64,000 nt of DNA from Nitrososphaerota archaeon (lineage in GTDB: Archaea; Thermoproteota; Nitrososphaeria; Nitrososphaerales; Gagatemarchaeaceae). A model generated the notes under the pieces. The model did no database searches. It saw only the letters and a program-made list of their open reading frames with translations, and was not told the origin of the DNA. The DNA lies in contig JAFLYY010000001.1 of the NCBI GenBank assembly GCA_029785825.1, positions 62,001 to 126,000 of the forward strand, given 5' to 3'. Shown here piece by piece: positions 33,945 through 43,139 of this stretch. The position numbers and the translations under genes were made by a program. The number at the start of each line of letters is the position of its first letter. Within the stretch, counting starts at the first letter, position 1.

Positions 33945-35135
33945 ATGGGCGACGGCAGCGGGGTGCTGAAGCACGAGTTCCTCGAGAGGAAGATGAAGCT
34001 CGTCTGCGAGGCAATGGACGAGCGGGGGATCGACATGTGGATCACCTTCTCCCGCGAGGGGAACGAAGACCCGCTCGCCGAGGACCTGCGCTTCAACAAC
34101 CTGACCTGGCGTTCCGCAGCCATCATAGAGCGAGACGGGACCAGGACGGCCATAGTAGGAGGTCTGGAGGCGGAGCTCGTGGAGGGGCGAGGGATGTACC
34201 AGAAGGTGATCGGCTATGGGAGCGAGGGGGCCGCCCCCGGGTTGAACGAGTTCGTCACCAGGCGGAGACCGAAAAAGATCGCAATCAACTCCAGCCGCGA
34301 CCTCGGGGAGGCTGACGGCCTCAGCTCCGGGATGGAGCAGTACCTGAAGGCTGCGCTCAAAGGATACGCGAAGAAGCTCGTCCCCGCGGAGGACCTTGCC
34401 ATCGCTCTCCGGGCCAGGCTCATCCCGGAAGAGGTAGAGCTCCTCACGAAGTCGATCAGAGAGTGCGAGAAGGTCTACGACGAGTTGGAGGGTGAGATAC
34501 GCCCCGGGAGGACAGACAAGCATGTCCACGACGCCGCCCACCTTCTGCTGGAAGAGAAGGGGCTCCCTCCCGCCTGGGCCCCTGACCACTGTCCTTCTGT
34601 CCAGGTAGGCTCGGCCCCTGCTGGGCACCTCGGATACCGGGGAGCCGAGATAAGGAAGGGAGACATGGTCAGGCTCGACTTCGGGGTCAGGTACGAAGGC
34701 TACTGCAGCGACATACAGAGAGTCTACTACGTCGGAGGCGGCTCCATCCCAGACGAGGTGAAGAAGACCTTCGCCTCGGCCCGCAGCGCCAACGACGCCG
34801 CCCTTTCCATACTGAAGCCAGGCGTCCCTGGCTGGAGGGTGGACGACATAGCAAGGCGGTTGATAGTGAAGGACGGGTTTCCAGAGTACAAACACGCCCT
34901 CGGCCACGTCCTCGGAAGGAGCACCCACGAGATAGGCCCCCTACTCGGGCCGAGGTGGCCCAACAGGTATGGGAAACAGGGCGAGAAAGAGGTCGAGGAG
35001 GACATGGTCTTCACCATCGAGCCCTCGGTCGAGGGGAAGGCAGGGACCTGCAACCTGGAGCAGGACGTCTTGGTGACCGCGAAGGGGTACAAAGAGCTCT
35101 CCAAGAGCCAGCGCGAAATCATCAGAGTGGGCTGA
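33945..35135 (+). CDS. M24 family metallopeptidase (Xaa-Pro aminopeptidase-like)
   Basis: A 396-residue protein with a creatinase-like N-terminal domain and a pita-bread catalytic domain from about residue 165. Metal ligands are visible as D in RLDFGVRYEGYCSDIQR, H in LGHVLGRSTHEIGP, E in FTIEPSVE and E in NLEQDVLV. Such enzymes cut peptides ending in X-Pro and related substrates. ATG at 33945; a weak TATA-like GGATAAG lies 30 bases upstream. The downstream nicotinate gene is separated by 57 bases and probably has its own transcript. Confidence 0.85.
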   Translation: MGDGSGVLKHEFLERKMKLVCEAMDERGIDMWITFSREGNEDPLAEDLRFNNLTWRSAAIIERDGTRTAIVGGLEAELVEGRGMYQKVIGYGSEGAAPGLNEFVTRRRPKKIAINSSRDLGEADGLSSGMEQYLKAALKGYAKKLVPAEDLAIALRARLIPEEVELLTKSIRECEKVYDELEGEIRPGRTDKHVHDAAHLLLEEKGLPPAWAPDHCPSVQVGSAPAGHLGYRGAEIRKGDMVRLDFGVRYEGYCSDIQRVYYVGGGSIPDEVKKTFASARSANDAALSILKPGVPGWRVDDIARRLIVKDGFPEYKHALGHVLGRSTHEIGPLLGPRWPNRYGKQGEKEVEEDMVFTIEPSVEGKAGTCNLEQDVLVTAKGYKELSKSQREIIRVG

Positions 35136-35192
35136 CAAGGGGCGCTCTTCGGAGAAACCCTTTTGCGAAGGGGTCGCGGTGCACCCCCACCC

Positions 35193-36413
35193 ATGCCCCG
35201 CGGAGACCTGGACGATAGGCTCTTCTGGCTTGCCACAGAGAAGGAGATCAGGACGGCCGCTGCCACGGACGCCTACTTCCTCCACACGAAGAAGGTCCTC
35301 AGGAAGAACAACATCGAGTCCAGGGTCGTCATGGAGGTGTTCGCCCGGGACGTCCCCTACGCCGACAACTGGGGGGTCCTGACCGGCGTCTACGAGGCGG
35401 CCAAGCTCCTGGAAGGGCTCCCCGTGGATGTCTGGGCCTTCGACGAGGGGTCTGTCTTCCTCGCTGACAAAAGCACGGCGATGTACGAGCCGCTGATGAC
35501 GATAGAAGGCAGATACTCAGACTTCGTCGAATACGAGAACCCCCTGCTGGGGCTGTTGTCGGCTTCCACCAGCGTTTCGACCCGGGCTGCGAAGCTCAGG
35601 GTGGCGGCTGGCCCAAGACTCCTTCTCAGCTTCGGGACGAGGCGGGTGCACCCCGCACTGGCTCCGCTGGTCGAGAGGGCGTGCTACATAGCGGGGTTCG
35701 ACGGCGTCTCCAACGTGCTGGGGGCCAAGCTCCTCGGGATCGAGCCGTCGGGGACCATGCCTCACGCGCTAGTCCAGATATTGGGGAGTCAGGAGAAGGC
35801 CTGGCGTCTTTTCGACGAAGCAGTCCCGGCGGGGATCCCCCGCGTCGCCCTGGTGGATACCTTCTGGGACGAGAAGACCGAGTCCGTGAAAGCCTTCGAG
35901 GTCCTGGGGCCGAAGCTCTGGGGGGTCAGGCTTGACACGCCCGCATCCAGGCGCGGAGACTTCGCCAAGATAGTGGAGGAGGTGAGATGGGAGCTCGACA
36001 TCCGCGGAGGCAAGAAGGTGAAGATCATCGCGTCCGGTAGGCTGGATGAGGAGACAATCGCGAAGCTGAACCCTCTGGTCGACGGCTACGGCGTGGGGAC
36101 CGCCGTCGCATATCCGCCCGTCGTAGACCTGAGCGCAAAGATCGTCGAGGTCGCGGACGGCGACAGGAGGGAGTTCAGGGCAAAGCGCGGCGGGCTCGGC
36201 GGCAAGAAAGCGGTGTTCAGGTCCCAGGGGTTCAGGGACCAGGTCGTCCTCGAGGAGGCGGCCAGGCCCGGGCGCGCGGTCCCCATGCTCAAGCCATTGC
36301 TCTCCAAAGGGAAGGTGGTGGGGAGCTTCAGACCCATCGACGAAGTGAGAACCAGGGTCCTGGAAGACCTGGCAGAGCTTGGCAGGTCGACCCCGGCGCT
36401 CAAGTGGAGGTGA
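35193..36413 (+). CDS. pncB: nicotinate phosphoribosyltransferase
   Basis: About 406 residues, archaeal NAPRTase type: TDAYFLHTKKVLRKN near residue 25, FARDVPYADNWGVLTG near 45, SFGTRRVHPALAPLVERACYIAGFDGVSNVLGA near 145-175 and ASGRLDEETIAKL near 270. It makes nicotinate mononucleotide from nicotinate and PRPP. I start it at ATG 35193 because the extra residues from 35163 are arginine- and proline-rich and not family-like. It overlaps the nicotinamidase gene, forming a complete NAD salvage pair. Confidence 0.87.
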   Translation: MPRGDLDDRLFWLATEKEIRTAAATDAYFLHTKKVLRKNNIESRVVMEVFARDVPYADNWGVLTGVYEAAKLLEGLPVDVWAFDEGSVFLADKSTAMYEPLMTIEGRYSDFVEYENPLLGLLSASTSVSTRAAKLRVAAGPRLLLSFGTRRVHPALAPLVERACYIAGFDGVSNVLGAKLLGIEPSGTMPHALVQILGSQEKAWRLFDEAVPAGIPRVALVDTFWDEKTESVKAFEVLGPKLWGVRLDTPASRRGDFAKIVEEVRWELDIRGGKKVKIIASGRLDEETIAKLNPLVDGYGVGTAVAYPPVVDLSAKIVEVADGDRREFRAKRGGLGGKKAVFRSQGFRDQVVLEEAARPGRAVPMLKPLLSKGKVVGSFRPIDEVRTRVLEDLAELGRSTPALKWR

Positions 36414-37009
36414 CGCGCTCGGTGCGACCGGCGCTTCTGGTGGTCGACGTACAGGTCGACTTCTGTCCCGGTGGATCCTTGGCTGTCGAGTCAGGCGACG
36501 AGGTGGTCCCCGGGCTGAACAGGCTGATCATGGAGTTCCAGGAGCGCGGACTCCCCATCTTCTTCACAAGGGATTGGCACCCTCCCAACCACATGTCGTT
36601 CAGGAGCCGGGGAGGGATCTGGCCCCCACACTGTGTTCAGGAGACGGAGGGCGCCGAGTTCCATCCGGCACTGAAGGTACCTGCAGGAGCCCCAATCATA
36701 AGCAAGGGTGACGACCCGACGAAGGAGGCGTACTCAGGCTTCCAGGAGACAGACCTCGAGTCGCGCCTGAAAAGGGCCGGCGTTGACAAAGTCATCATAG
36801 GCGGCTTGACGACGGACTACTGCGTCAGGCAGAGCTCCCTTGACGCGATCCGCGCAGGCTTCAAGGTCGAGGTCGTTGTAGACTGCACCAGGGCCGTGAA
36901 CGCAAAGCCTGGGGACGGCGAGAGGGCGCTGGCTGAAATCGGGAGAGCCGGCGTCCGCCTGCTGAGCGCCGAGGCCGTGGCCAGGGAATTGGCCAGCACG
37001 CAGCATTAG
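36404..37009 (+). CDS. pncA: nicotinamidase (isochorismatase family)
   Basis: A 201-residue PncA: catalytic D in LLVVDVQVDFCPGGSLAV near residue 15, metal ligands D and H in TRDWHPPNHMSF near 60, K in ISKGDDPTKEAYSGF near 103, and the catalytic cysteine in GLTTDYCVRQSSLDA near 145. It converts nicotinamide to nicotinate, the substrate of the preceding gene. GTG at 36404 or at 36410, the latter overlapping the upstream stop as GTGA. Confidence 0.9.
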   Translation: MEVTRSVRPALLVVDVQVDFCPGGSLAVESGDEVVPGLNRLIMEFQERGLPIFFTRDWHPPNHMSFRSRGGIWPPHCVQETEGAEFHPALKVPAGAPIISKGDDPTKEAYSGFQETDLESRLKRAGVDKVIIGGLTTDYCVRQSSLDAIRAGFKVEVVVDCTRAVNAKPGDGERALAEIGRAGVRLLSAEAVARELASTQH

Positions 37010-37164
37010 GTCATCATCCCGGCCCTTGGAGTCGGGCCAGTCCAGATCGCCCGTCGTAGCGCGCCGCGTGCCAGACCGGTTTTTGTGCACCTTCTTTCTA
37101 TTTATCCGTTCCCGGCCTGCACGTCCGCTCGGTTTTATTAGCAGGCTGCGCCTCGTCCGTCCTG

Positions 37165-37611
37165 TTGAGCGAAGAAGCGGAGGAGTACGTCAGCTGGTGG
37201 CTGGCCCTCTCAAGGGACCCCGACTATTACACTAACACAGAGCAGGGACAGAAGGAGCTGGCCGACATGATCCGCAAGGAGTCGGAGCGCCTCCTCGAAG
37301 AGATCGGGAAGCTGGTGAAACCGACGAAGGAAATCATCTGGCTGTCGAACTTCTGCAGGTCGTGCCACTACTTCAGGGCAGAGGGGAGGAAGATGTCGTG
37401 TAGCAAGTGGCACGTTCGCATCGTCAAGCCCTTCTATGGGCGAGCCGTATGGAAACAGGTCAGATCGAAGCCCAGCGATGACGAAAAGGAGTTCGTGGTG
37501 GACGGCATCGACTGGGACACAAGATGGAAGGAGGTCTCCGAGAAGGTCGTCGACATGGCCGTAGGCATGGTGAACGGCGGGTACCCATACTTCTGCTACA
37601 GGGGGACGTAA
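37165..37611 (+). CDS. uncharacterised protein with cysteine motif
   Basis: A 148-residue acidic, mostly helical protein. NFCRSCHYF near residue 70 and MSCSKWH near 84 give three cysteines and two histidines that could bind zinc or a cluster, and a final cysteine is in PYFCYRG. TTG start with TTTTATTA about 29 bases upstream, fitting the leaderless pattern of this genome, so I consider it a real gene. I do not recognise the family. It stands alone between the nicotinamidase and a membrane-protein pair. Confidence 0.6.
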   Translation: MSEEAEEYVSWWLALSRDPDYYTNTEQGQKELADMIRKESERLLEEIGKLVKPTKEIIWLSNFCRSCHYFRAEGRKMSCSKWHVRIVKPFYGRAVWKQVRSKPSDDEKEFVVDGIDWDTRWKEVSEKVVDMAVGMVNGGYPYFCYRGT

Positions 37612-37883
37612 CCCGTCCAAATCCTGTGGGCTCGTAGAACCCGAAGCCCCCCCGACTGGCTCGTGGTTACATGTGGTCTTAGCCCTCGAACCCAAGGCGT
37701 GCACGCCACAGATGAGACCCGGTGACGTGAAGTCCGTTGTCACGACCATCAGGAGAACAGGAATGGAACCGCTGCAACTTCTGGCGCTCATAGGAAACTG
37801 CGCCGTCCCGCCGTGGAGGACTCCGGGGTGCCCCTGTCGCCTGGGTAGCATCGTTTTTACGACCATCTCTCCTCCCTCTGGCT

Positions 37884-38474
37884 GTGGCCCAGGACGCCCC
37901 ACCCATCCAGGCCGCCTCCCCTGGTCTCCCTCCTTACACGAAGAGCCTCCTGAAATGGAGCTTCGCCATCGGCGTCATCCCTCCGGTCGCCCTGGTGGCC
38001 GCCCTAGCGCTGAAGAGCACCTACATGCTTGACTACGTGCACGTGCTGACCGGGGGCGCCTGGACCGGGTTCGATCTCTATACCGGCCTGATCCTGTCCC
38101 GCATCCTGAAGTCCCTTGAGGTCCCCGCCAGGGTCGAGGTCGCCAAGAGGCTCACCCCAACGACCTTCTTCATCCTCCCGTCCCTATCTGCGGTCGCCAT
38201 AACCGCGGGCATCTACCTCGCCCAGGAACTCGGGGAGTTCAACCTGAACGACCCCTGGATACTCGCCGCCGGAGCTATAGTGATCATCCTCGTTGCCCAG
38301 GGCTTCGGGATCTTCCTTCCCAATGGGGTGAGGATATTCCTCGAACTGGCGAAGGCGAAGCCTGACACCGCCCTGATATCGAAGCTGACCATGAGGAACG
38401 TCCGCCTCGCGGCCAGCCAGGCGGTCTTCCAGATTCTGATAATATTGGTGATGGCCCACCTCGCGGTGTATTAG
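37884..38474 (+). CDS. multi-pass membrane protein (DUF2269/CopD-like)
   Basis: A 196-residue protein with about five hydrophobic helices; YVHVLTGGAWTGFDLYTGLIL near residue 52 resembles the second helix of CopD/DUF2269-type proteins, where a histidine may bind haem or metal. GTG start with a TTTTTACG box about 28 bases upstream. The stop is directly followed by the ATG of a second small membrane protein, so they are probably partners. Function unknown. The 272 bases before it show only this promoter. Confidence 0.62.
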   Translation: MAQDAPPIQAASPGLPPYTKSLLKWSFAIGVIPPVALVAALALKSTYMLDYVHVLTGGAWTGFDLYTGLILSRILKSLEVPARVEVAKRLTPTTFFILPSLSAVAITAGIYLAQELGEFNLNDPWILAAGAIVIILVAQGFGIFLPNGVRIFLELAKAKPDTALISKLTMRNVRLAASQAVFQILIILVMAHLAVY

Positions 38475-38672
38475 ATGAACACAAGCGCCCTCCTCGCCAT
38501 AGTCGTCTTCGCTGGAGCCCTCCTCCTGGTCTTCGGGTACCTCTACAGGATAGCGGCCAAGAGCCACGCGAGGGGAGAGCTGGCTGACGAAGGGATACGG
38601 ATCCTCCGCTGGGCACTGCTGGGGCAGCTGGTCATCTTCTTGATACTCGCCATAACTGCGTTCCTGACCTGA
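38475..38672 (+). CDS. small two-helix membrane protein
   Basis: A 65-residue protein with two hydrophobic helices (residues about 4-25 and 45-64) joined by a charged loop (KSHARGELADEG). The start codon abuts the previous stop codon. I do not recognise it; co-translation with the 196-residue membrane protein implies a shared complex. The following 297 bases contain an open stretch ending in an acidic peptide (38683-38739) but no start codon, so I annotate nothing there. Confidence 0.6.
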   Translation: MNTSALLAIVVFAGALLLVFGYLYRIAAKSHARGELADEGIRILRWALLGQLVIFLILAITAFLT

Positions 38673-38969
38673 TAGCTATGTCCCAGGTGGCGACATAATC
38701 TACCCAGAAGACTACGAGCCAGAAGAGGCGGACGAGTAATCCTGGAAGAACGGAAATACTTGGTTAGGGTAATGCACGTCATTACTGCATCATCTCCCGA
38801 ACACGCCGCATCACATTTCTGGGGCAGTTTGTGCGACTGGTTCCTAAACAAAGTAACAGTCGGGGAGGCGTCGGGGAAAGGTTGCGTCGCTGTGAGCGCC
38901 TCCTGCGGGTCCGATCGAACCTAGGGTACCTCAGACACAATAAATAGTGCTGTATCTTCCAGCCGGCCG

Positions 38970-39836
38970 TTGACCTCCTGTCCGAAGTGCGGAAAGGAGG
39001 TCTCGAATGAAGTCGCTTTCTGTCCTTCCTGCGGGTACAACCTGAAAGCCCATCAGGCTCCCATAGCTTCCCCTGGGGCTCCACCCCCATCTTCCGGAGC
39101 CCACCCGGGGGCCTCAACGAATGCTGGGAAGGCTGGAGTCAGTCAGGCCGTGAAGATGAGGGAGAAGTCAGACAGGGTGATGTCTGTCGCATGGATCTTC
39201 CTCCCATTGGTCGGGGTGGCATTCGGCATCGGAGGCTTTGCCAGCTTCTACGTCTTTGGGCTGGGGGGGATTTTCGTCATGCTCGGTCTGATGGTGGTGG
39301 AAATCGTCCTCATTGCGGCGTTCTGGTACTTCCTGATCTCGCGTCGGAACGACCACTTCAGAAGGGACAAGGTCCTCAGAAGCGCCCTGGTCGAATACAT
39401 CCGCCAGGAAGGGGAGGCGACTGGAAGGTCCAGTCAGTTGAGCACCGAGATCGCCACCATGAACTCCATCAACGGCGAGGCGAGCGCCGACGAGACGGAG
39501 AAATCAGCCGTGCTCTGGATCATCCTGAGCATCGTCACCTTCGGCCTGCTCGGGCTCTACGTGCTCTACTTTCTGACCAAGGACCCCTACAAGCACGACA
39601 GCAGACAGCAGGGGTTCATGCAGCAGGCTCAGTCTGCTCTGGTGAAGCTGGGAAAGACGGTGGTCAACCCGTCCTGGAAGGCCCTCCCCTCGAGGAGCTT
39701 CTTCCTGTATTTCGTGCTGTCCATCATCACCTTCGGGCTCTTCGAGTACTACTGGTACTACACCCTCATCGTGGACTTCAACAACCACTTCAAGGCGCAG
39801 TGGCAGCTCGAAGACAGCATAATGGCGGCCATCTAG
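38970..39836 (+). CDS. zinc-ribbon membrane protein (DUF4234-like)
   Basis: A 288-residue protein. CPKCGKEVSNEVAFCPSCG at residues 4-22 is a zinc ribbon; a proline- and alanine-rich linker follows, then two helices near 70-120, a soluble segment and further helices at 180-205 and 245-270 with the repeated pattern ILSIVTFGLLGLYVLYF and VLSIITFGLFEYYWYY, as in DUF4234. TTG start at 38970; a weak TATA-like AATAAATAG lies about 30 bases upstream. Function unknown. Confidence 0.65.
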   Translation: MTSCPKCGKEVSNEVAFCPSCGYNLKAHQAPIASPGAPPPSSGAHPGASTNAGKAGVSQAVKMREKSDRVMSVAWIFLPLVGVAFGIGGFASFYVFGLGGIFVMLGLMVVEIVLIAAFWYFLISRRNDHFRRDKVLRSALVEYIRQEGEATGRSSQLSTEIATMNSINGEASADETEKSAVLWIILSIVTFGLLGLYVLYFLTKDPYKHDSRQQGFMQQAQSALVKLGKTVVNPSWKALPSRSFFLYFVLSIITFGLFEYYWYYTLIVDFNNHFKAQWQLEDSIMAAI

Positions 39837-40154
39837 GGCCCTTTCCGCAGAACCGGGGACGAGGTGCGTAGGGAAGGCCAAGGTCAATCAGTCACTCGTT
39901 CCGAGCGGTGATCTGTCTCAGGTGGGCGGAATGGACCTCAGCCCTTAGCGCGGTGAAGCCCTCGCATCCTGGAAAACGGCTCCCCTGCCTTTCAGCTGTA
40001 GACGCGCCCCCTTGCATGGCGGCACCAGAATCGGCATCACGAGAGGGAGACGGACCTACGAGAAAGACAAGCCACCGCTCATGGAGATGGTGTCGAGGGA
40101 GACAGGTGACGCCGTCATTGCCTTCGCCGCCCCTCTCTGGCTCACTTCCGCTAG

Positions 40155-40523
40155 ATGTCCCTCTTCCCCACAGGGCTGTCGATTCACGAGCGTAAACGTG
40201 CAGGGGGTCCTACGCCTCGCATATTGGACCTAGAAGCCGTAGTGGGTGACCGCGTCGGGTTCAGGAAGACGATGGGCGACGGCCCCGGAGACCCCCGCTG
40301 CCAGTGGGCAGCAAAGGTGGAAGAGCGGGCCCGTGAAATCTACAAGGGTCCGCCCGACCGCATCGTCTTCCACTACGCGGAAGACGGAATCAGGCTGCTT
40401 ACCGATGGGGAAAGCAAGGTCTCCCTGCTCATAGCGGTGCGGGAGCTTTACGGGCAGATAGCGCAGACTAGCAAGCATTCGCCTGTGGTAGGGATTCGAA
40501 CTCTGGGTGGAAGTGGGCTTTGA
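40155..40523 (+). CDS. possible small hypothetical protein running into tRNA-like DNA
   Basis: A 122-residue frame; a GTG at 40242 would give a 93-residue form with the more protein-like part (QWAAKVEERAREIYKGPPDRIVFHY). No family is recognised. Its last 15 codons lie in tRNA-like sequence next to tRNA-His, suggesting either that the gene was fused to or truncated by that DNA or that the frame is partly spurious. The 318 bases before it (39837-40154) show no convincing gene. Confidence 0.3.
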   Translation: MSLFPTGLSIHERKRAGGPTPRILDLEAVVGDRVGFRKTMGDGPGDPRCQWAAKVEERAREIYKGPPDRIVFHYAEDGIRLLTDGESKVSLLIAVRELYGQIAQTSKHSPVVGIRTLGGSGL

Positions 40524-40555
40524 ACCCGCCGGGGATTATGAGCCGTGAGTTTAAA
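40504..40555 (-). other. tRNA-like 3' fragment next to tRNA-His
   Basis: On the minus strand this stretch reads like the 3' half of a tRNA: an anticodon-loop-like CTCATAA (anticodon CAT), then GCGGG-TTCAAAG-CCCAC as a T arm with one mismatch, then TTCCACC. A matching 5' half (GGTGGAA and a D arm) is not found next to it, because tRNA-His occupies the upstream side. A pseudo-tRNA, a remnant of an integration event or part of a split tRNA are the options. Confidence 0.35.
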
Positions 40556-40663
40556 GGCCCTGGGTGGGATTTGAACCCACGATCGAGAGGTGACGGCGCA
40601 GGCCTCGTGTCACGGGGCCCGCTCCACAGCCTCCTATGCTAACCAAGCTGCACCACCAGGGCC
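40556..40663 (-). tRNA. tRNA-His(GTG) with a 32-base intron
   Basis: The complement gives acceptor stem GCCCTGG with CCAGGGC, discriminator C73 and an encoded G at -1, both hallmarks of tRNA-His. D stem GTGC/GCAT, anticodon stem GGAGG/CCTCT with loop CTGTGGA and anticodon GTG, T arm GTGGG-TTCAAAT-CCCAC. The intron (40592-40623) is at the canonical 37/38 position. CCA is not encoded. A TATA-like box on the minus strand (40690-40697) is about 30 bases upstream. Confidence 0.9.
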
Positions 40664-40759
40664 GCTCGTTGCGGCGGGTCGCAGACCGTCTTTATGTCTT
40701 AACCGGCTCCCCACGAGCGGACGCAAAGCATATCGGCGGACCCCGACCGCGACGCGCTG

Positions 40760-41497
40760 TTGGTCAAGTGGTCCTTCATAGAGCTGGACGAAGTCGGGTC
40801 CACCCAGGAAGTGGCTAAGGGCCTCGCAGCAGAAGGCGCACCCGAAGGCACGACGGTGGTCGCAAAGTCCCAGACCTCAGGCATGGGGCGGCTGGGGAGG
40901 AGATGGCTGTCCCCGGAAGGCGGGCTCTACATGTCGTTCGTGCTCAAGCCGGACCGCATCAAGCGACCCGAACTGGCTACCATCGTCTCCACAGCGGCGG
41001 TTGCCGAGGGCATCGAGAAGAGCACAGGTCTTGCCCCAACGATCCGATGGCCCAACGACGTCATGCTTCGTGGGAAGAAGCTAGCAGGGGTGATTGCCGA
41101 GGCACAGGCGTCGAGCGGCGGGGTGTCCTCCATCGTGGTCGGGATAGGGGTAGACTGCAGGCGTTCGGCAGACCTGCAGTCCCTGAGAGGAGAGTCGACC
41201 ACGGTCGAGCAGGAACTGGGCAGGCCCATCGCAATACCTGAGGTCATGCGCTCCATCCTCGGCTCCTTCTCTGTGCTCTACGGCCGGTGGGCCGCCGGGG
41301 ACGACGTTCGGAAGGAATGGGCGAGGAGGGTGGGCACCCTCGGGAAGCATGTCCTGGTCAAGCTGAAAACCGAAGAAAACCCCTTTTCATGCACGGCGAA
41401 GACGCTTGAAGACGACGGAAGCCTGTCGGTCTCCCTCGCCGGGAAAGACAGGGTCGTACGGGCCGAGGACCTCGAGTGGCTCAGGGAGCAGGGCTAG
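40760..41497 (+). CDS. birA: biotin-[acyl-CoA carboxylase] ligase
   Basis: A 245-residue biotin protein ligase without the N-terminal DNA-binding domain. DEVGSTQEVAK near residue 10, SQTSGMGRLGRRWLSPEGGLYMSFVL near 38-63 (the biotinyl-adenylate loop, with GMGRLGR for GRGRxGR), RWPNDVMLRGKKLAGVIAE near 95 and VVGIGVD near 127 are present. It attaches biotin to the carrier protein encoded at 44656 (see that entry). TTG start with a GCATATCGG box about 30 bases upstream. It directly precedes the carboxylase operon. Confidence 0.88.
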   Translation: MVKWSFIELDEVGSTQEVAKGLAAEGAPEGTTVVAKSQTSGMGRLGRRWLSPEGGLYMSFVLKPDRIKRPELATIVSTAAVAEGIEKSTGLAPTIRWPNDVMLRGKKLAGVIAEAQASSGGVSSIVVGIGVDCRRSADLQSLRGESTTVEQELGRPIAIPEVMRSILGSFSVLYGRWAAGDDVRKEWARRVGTLGKHVLVKLKTEENPFSCTAKTLEDDGSLSVSLAGKDRVVRAEDLEWLREQG

Positions 41498-41550
41498 CCC
41501 TTCGTCAATCGACTACTGACGGCTGACGGCACCGCCTCTGCTGCCCACCC

Positions 41551-41558
41551 TTTTTATC
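41551..41558 (+). promoter_or_regulatory. TATA box for the acyl-CoA carboxylase operon
   Basis: TTTTTATC about 28 bases before the start at 41582; predicts a leaderless transcript covering the three carboxylase genes. Confidence 0.5.
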
Positions 41559-41581
41559 GACAGACTGGGCCCGACCCCCAA

Positions 41582-43132
41582 TTGAGCGCAGGCGACGCGG
41601 AGAGAGAGCTCGGGGAGATGAACAGGGCCGCAGAGCTGGGCGGAGGGAAAGAGCGGATCGACGAACAGCACAGGAAAGGGAAGCTCACAGCCCGCGAAAG
41701 GATAGACCTCCTCCTCGACCCGGGGACGTTCAACGAGCTGGACAAGTTCGTGACCCACAGGTCGACCGACTTGGGGATGGACCGCTCGAAGCCGCTCGGG
41801 GACGGCGTGGTCACCGGGTACGGGAAAATTGACGGCAGGCTCGCCTATGTCTACTCCCACGACTTCACGGTCTTCGGCGGCTCCCTCGGCGAGGCGCTCA
41901 TGAAGAAGGTCACGAAAGTGATGGATCTCGCACTCAAGAACGGCGCACCCATCGTCGGGCTCAACGACTCCGGTGGCGCGAGGATACAGGAGGGGGTCCT
42001 AAGCCTCGCAGGGGTGAGCGAGCTGTTCTTCAGGAACACCTTGGCGTCAGGGGTGATCCCACAGATCAGCGCAATCCTCGGACCGAGCGCAGGCGCGGCT
42101 GCCTATTCCCCCGCCCTGACCGACTTTGTGTTCATGGTGAAGGGGACGGGACAGATGTTCGTGACCGGCCCTGAGGTGGTCAAGGCCGCGCTGGGAGAGA
42201 CGGTCACCTTCGAGGAGCTGGGCGGAGCCGCTGTCCACTCTGCCCAGAGCGGAGTGGCCCACTTCGTTTCTGAGAACGAGAAGGAGTGCTTCTCGTCCAT
42301 CAGGCGGCTCCTGTCCTTTCTTCCACAGAACAACACAGAGCTCCCGCCCGCCGTCGCGACCCCGGACGGGGCGGCTAAGGAGGATCCGGAGCTGAACGCG
42401 CTCGCCCCCGGCGAACCATACAGGACCTACGACATGAGGACAATCATACTGAGGCTTGTGGACGACCAGGACTTCCTCCAGGTGCACGCGGCCTGGGCCC
42501 AGAGCGTCATCGTGGGGTTCGCACGGCTCGCAGGCAGCACAATCGGAGTGGTCGCCAACCAGCCCGCCTACCTCTCAGGGGCGCTCGACGTCGACAGCTC
42601 TGACAAGGCCGCGAGGTTCGTCCGCTTCTGCGACGCGTTCAACATCCCCATCCTCACCCTGGTGGACGTCCCAGGATACATCCCGGGCACCGACCAGGAG
42701 CACCGGGGCCTCATCCGCCACGGCGCCAAGCTCTTGTACGCCTACTCGGAAGCGACGGTCCCCAAAGTCACGGTGATAGTGAAGAGGGCTTACGGGGGCG
42801 CATATTGCGCCATGGGGTCGAAGTACAGCAAGGCGGACGTCTGCTACGCCTGGCCCGGGGCGGAGATCGCTGTCATGGGCCCGGAGGGAGCGATCAGCAT
42901 AATCTACAGGAAAGAGATAGAGGGCTCTGCCGACCCGGACGCCACCAGGAAGCAGCTCGCAGCCGAGTACAGGAAGAAGTTCGCCAACCCCTACGTCGCG
43001 GCGGGGAGGGGAGTAATCGACGAAGTGATCCCTCCATCTTCGACCAGACCCAAGCTCGTCGCAGCCTTCGAGTCCCTGAAGTCGAAGTCCGAGTTCAGGC
43101 CCGCGAAGAAGCACGGGAACATCCAACTGTGA
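41582..43132 (+). CDS. pccB: acetyl/propionyl-CoA carboxylase, carboxyltransferase subunit
   Basis: A 516-residue carboxyltransferase of the usual length. LNDSGGARIQEGVLSLAG near residue 122 and GPSAGAAAYSPALTDFVFMV near 162 form the first crotonase half; the second half carries VDVPGYIPGTDQEHRGLIRHGAKLLYAY near 360 and the AYGGAYCAMGSK segment near 400. With the biotin carboxylase and carrier that follow it carboxylates acetyl-CoA and/or propionyl-CoA. In archaea this enzyme serves the 3-hydroxypropionate routes or propionate metabolism; it could also deal with C3 products of degradation. TTG start. Confidence 0.9.
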   Translation: MSAGDAERELGEMNRAAELGGGKERIDEQHRKGKLTARERIDLLLDPGTFNELDKFVTHRSTDLGMDRSKPLGDGVVTGYGKIDGRLAYVYSHDFTVFGGSLGEALMKKVTKVMDLALKNGAPIVGLNDSGGARIQEGVLSLAGVSELFFRNTLASGVIPQISAILGPSAGAAAYSPALTDFVFMVKGTGQMFVTGPEVVKAALGETVTFEELGGAAVHSAQSGVAHFVSENEKECFSSIRRLLSFLPQNNTELPPAVATPDGAAKEDPELNALAPGEPYRTYDMRTIILRLVDDQDFLQVHAAWAQSVIVGFARLAGSTIGVVANQPAYLSGALDVDSSDKAARFVRFCDAFNIPILTLVDVPGYIPGTDQEHRGLIRHGAKLLYAYSEATVPKVTVIVKRAYGGAYCAMGSKYSKADVCYAWPGAEIAVMGPEGAISIIYRKEIEGSADPDATRKQLAAEYRKKFANPYVAAGRGVIDEVIPPSSTRPKLVAAFESLKSKSEFRPAKKHGNIQL

Positions 43133-43139
43133 CTTTCAG

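Noticed and set aside
38683-38739. Open stretch ending in an acidic peptide after the two membrane proteins
   Set aside because: No start codon in frame and no similarity seen.
40154-40155. CRISPR array or rRNA anywhere in the window
   Set aside because: Scanning by eye found no regularly spaced repeats and no rRNA-like sequence; the only long exact repeat noted is the two-copy 34-mer.
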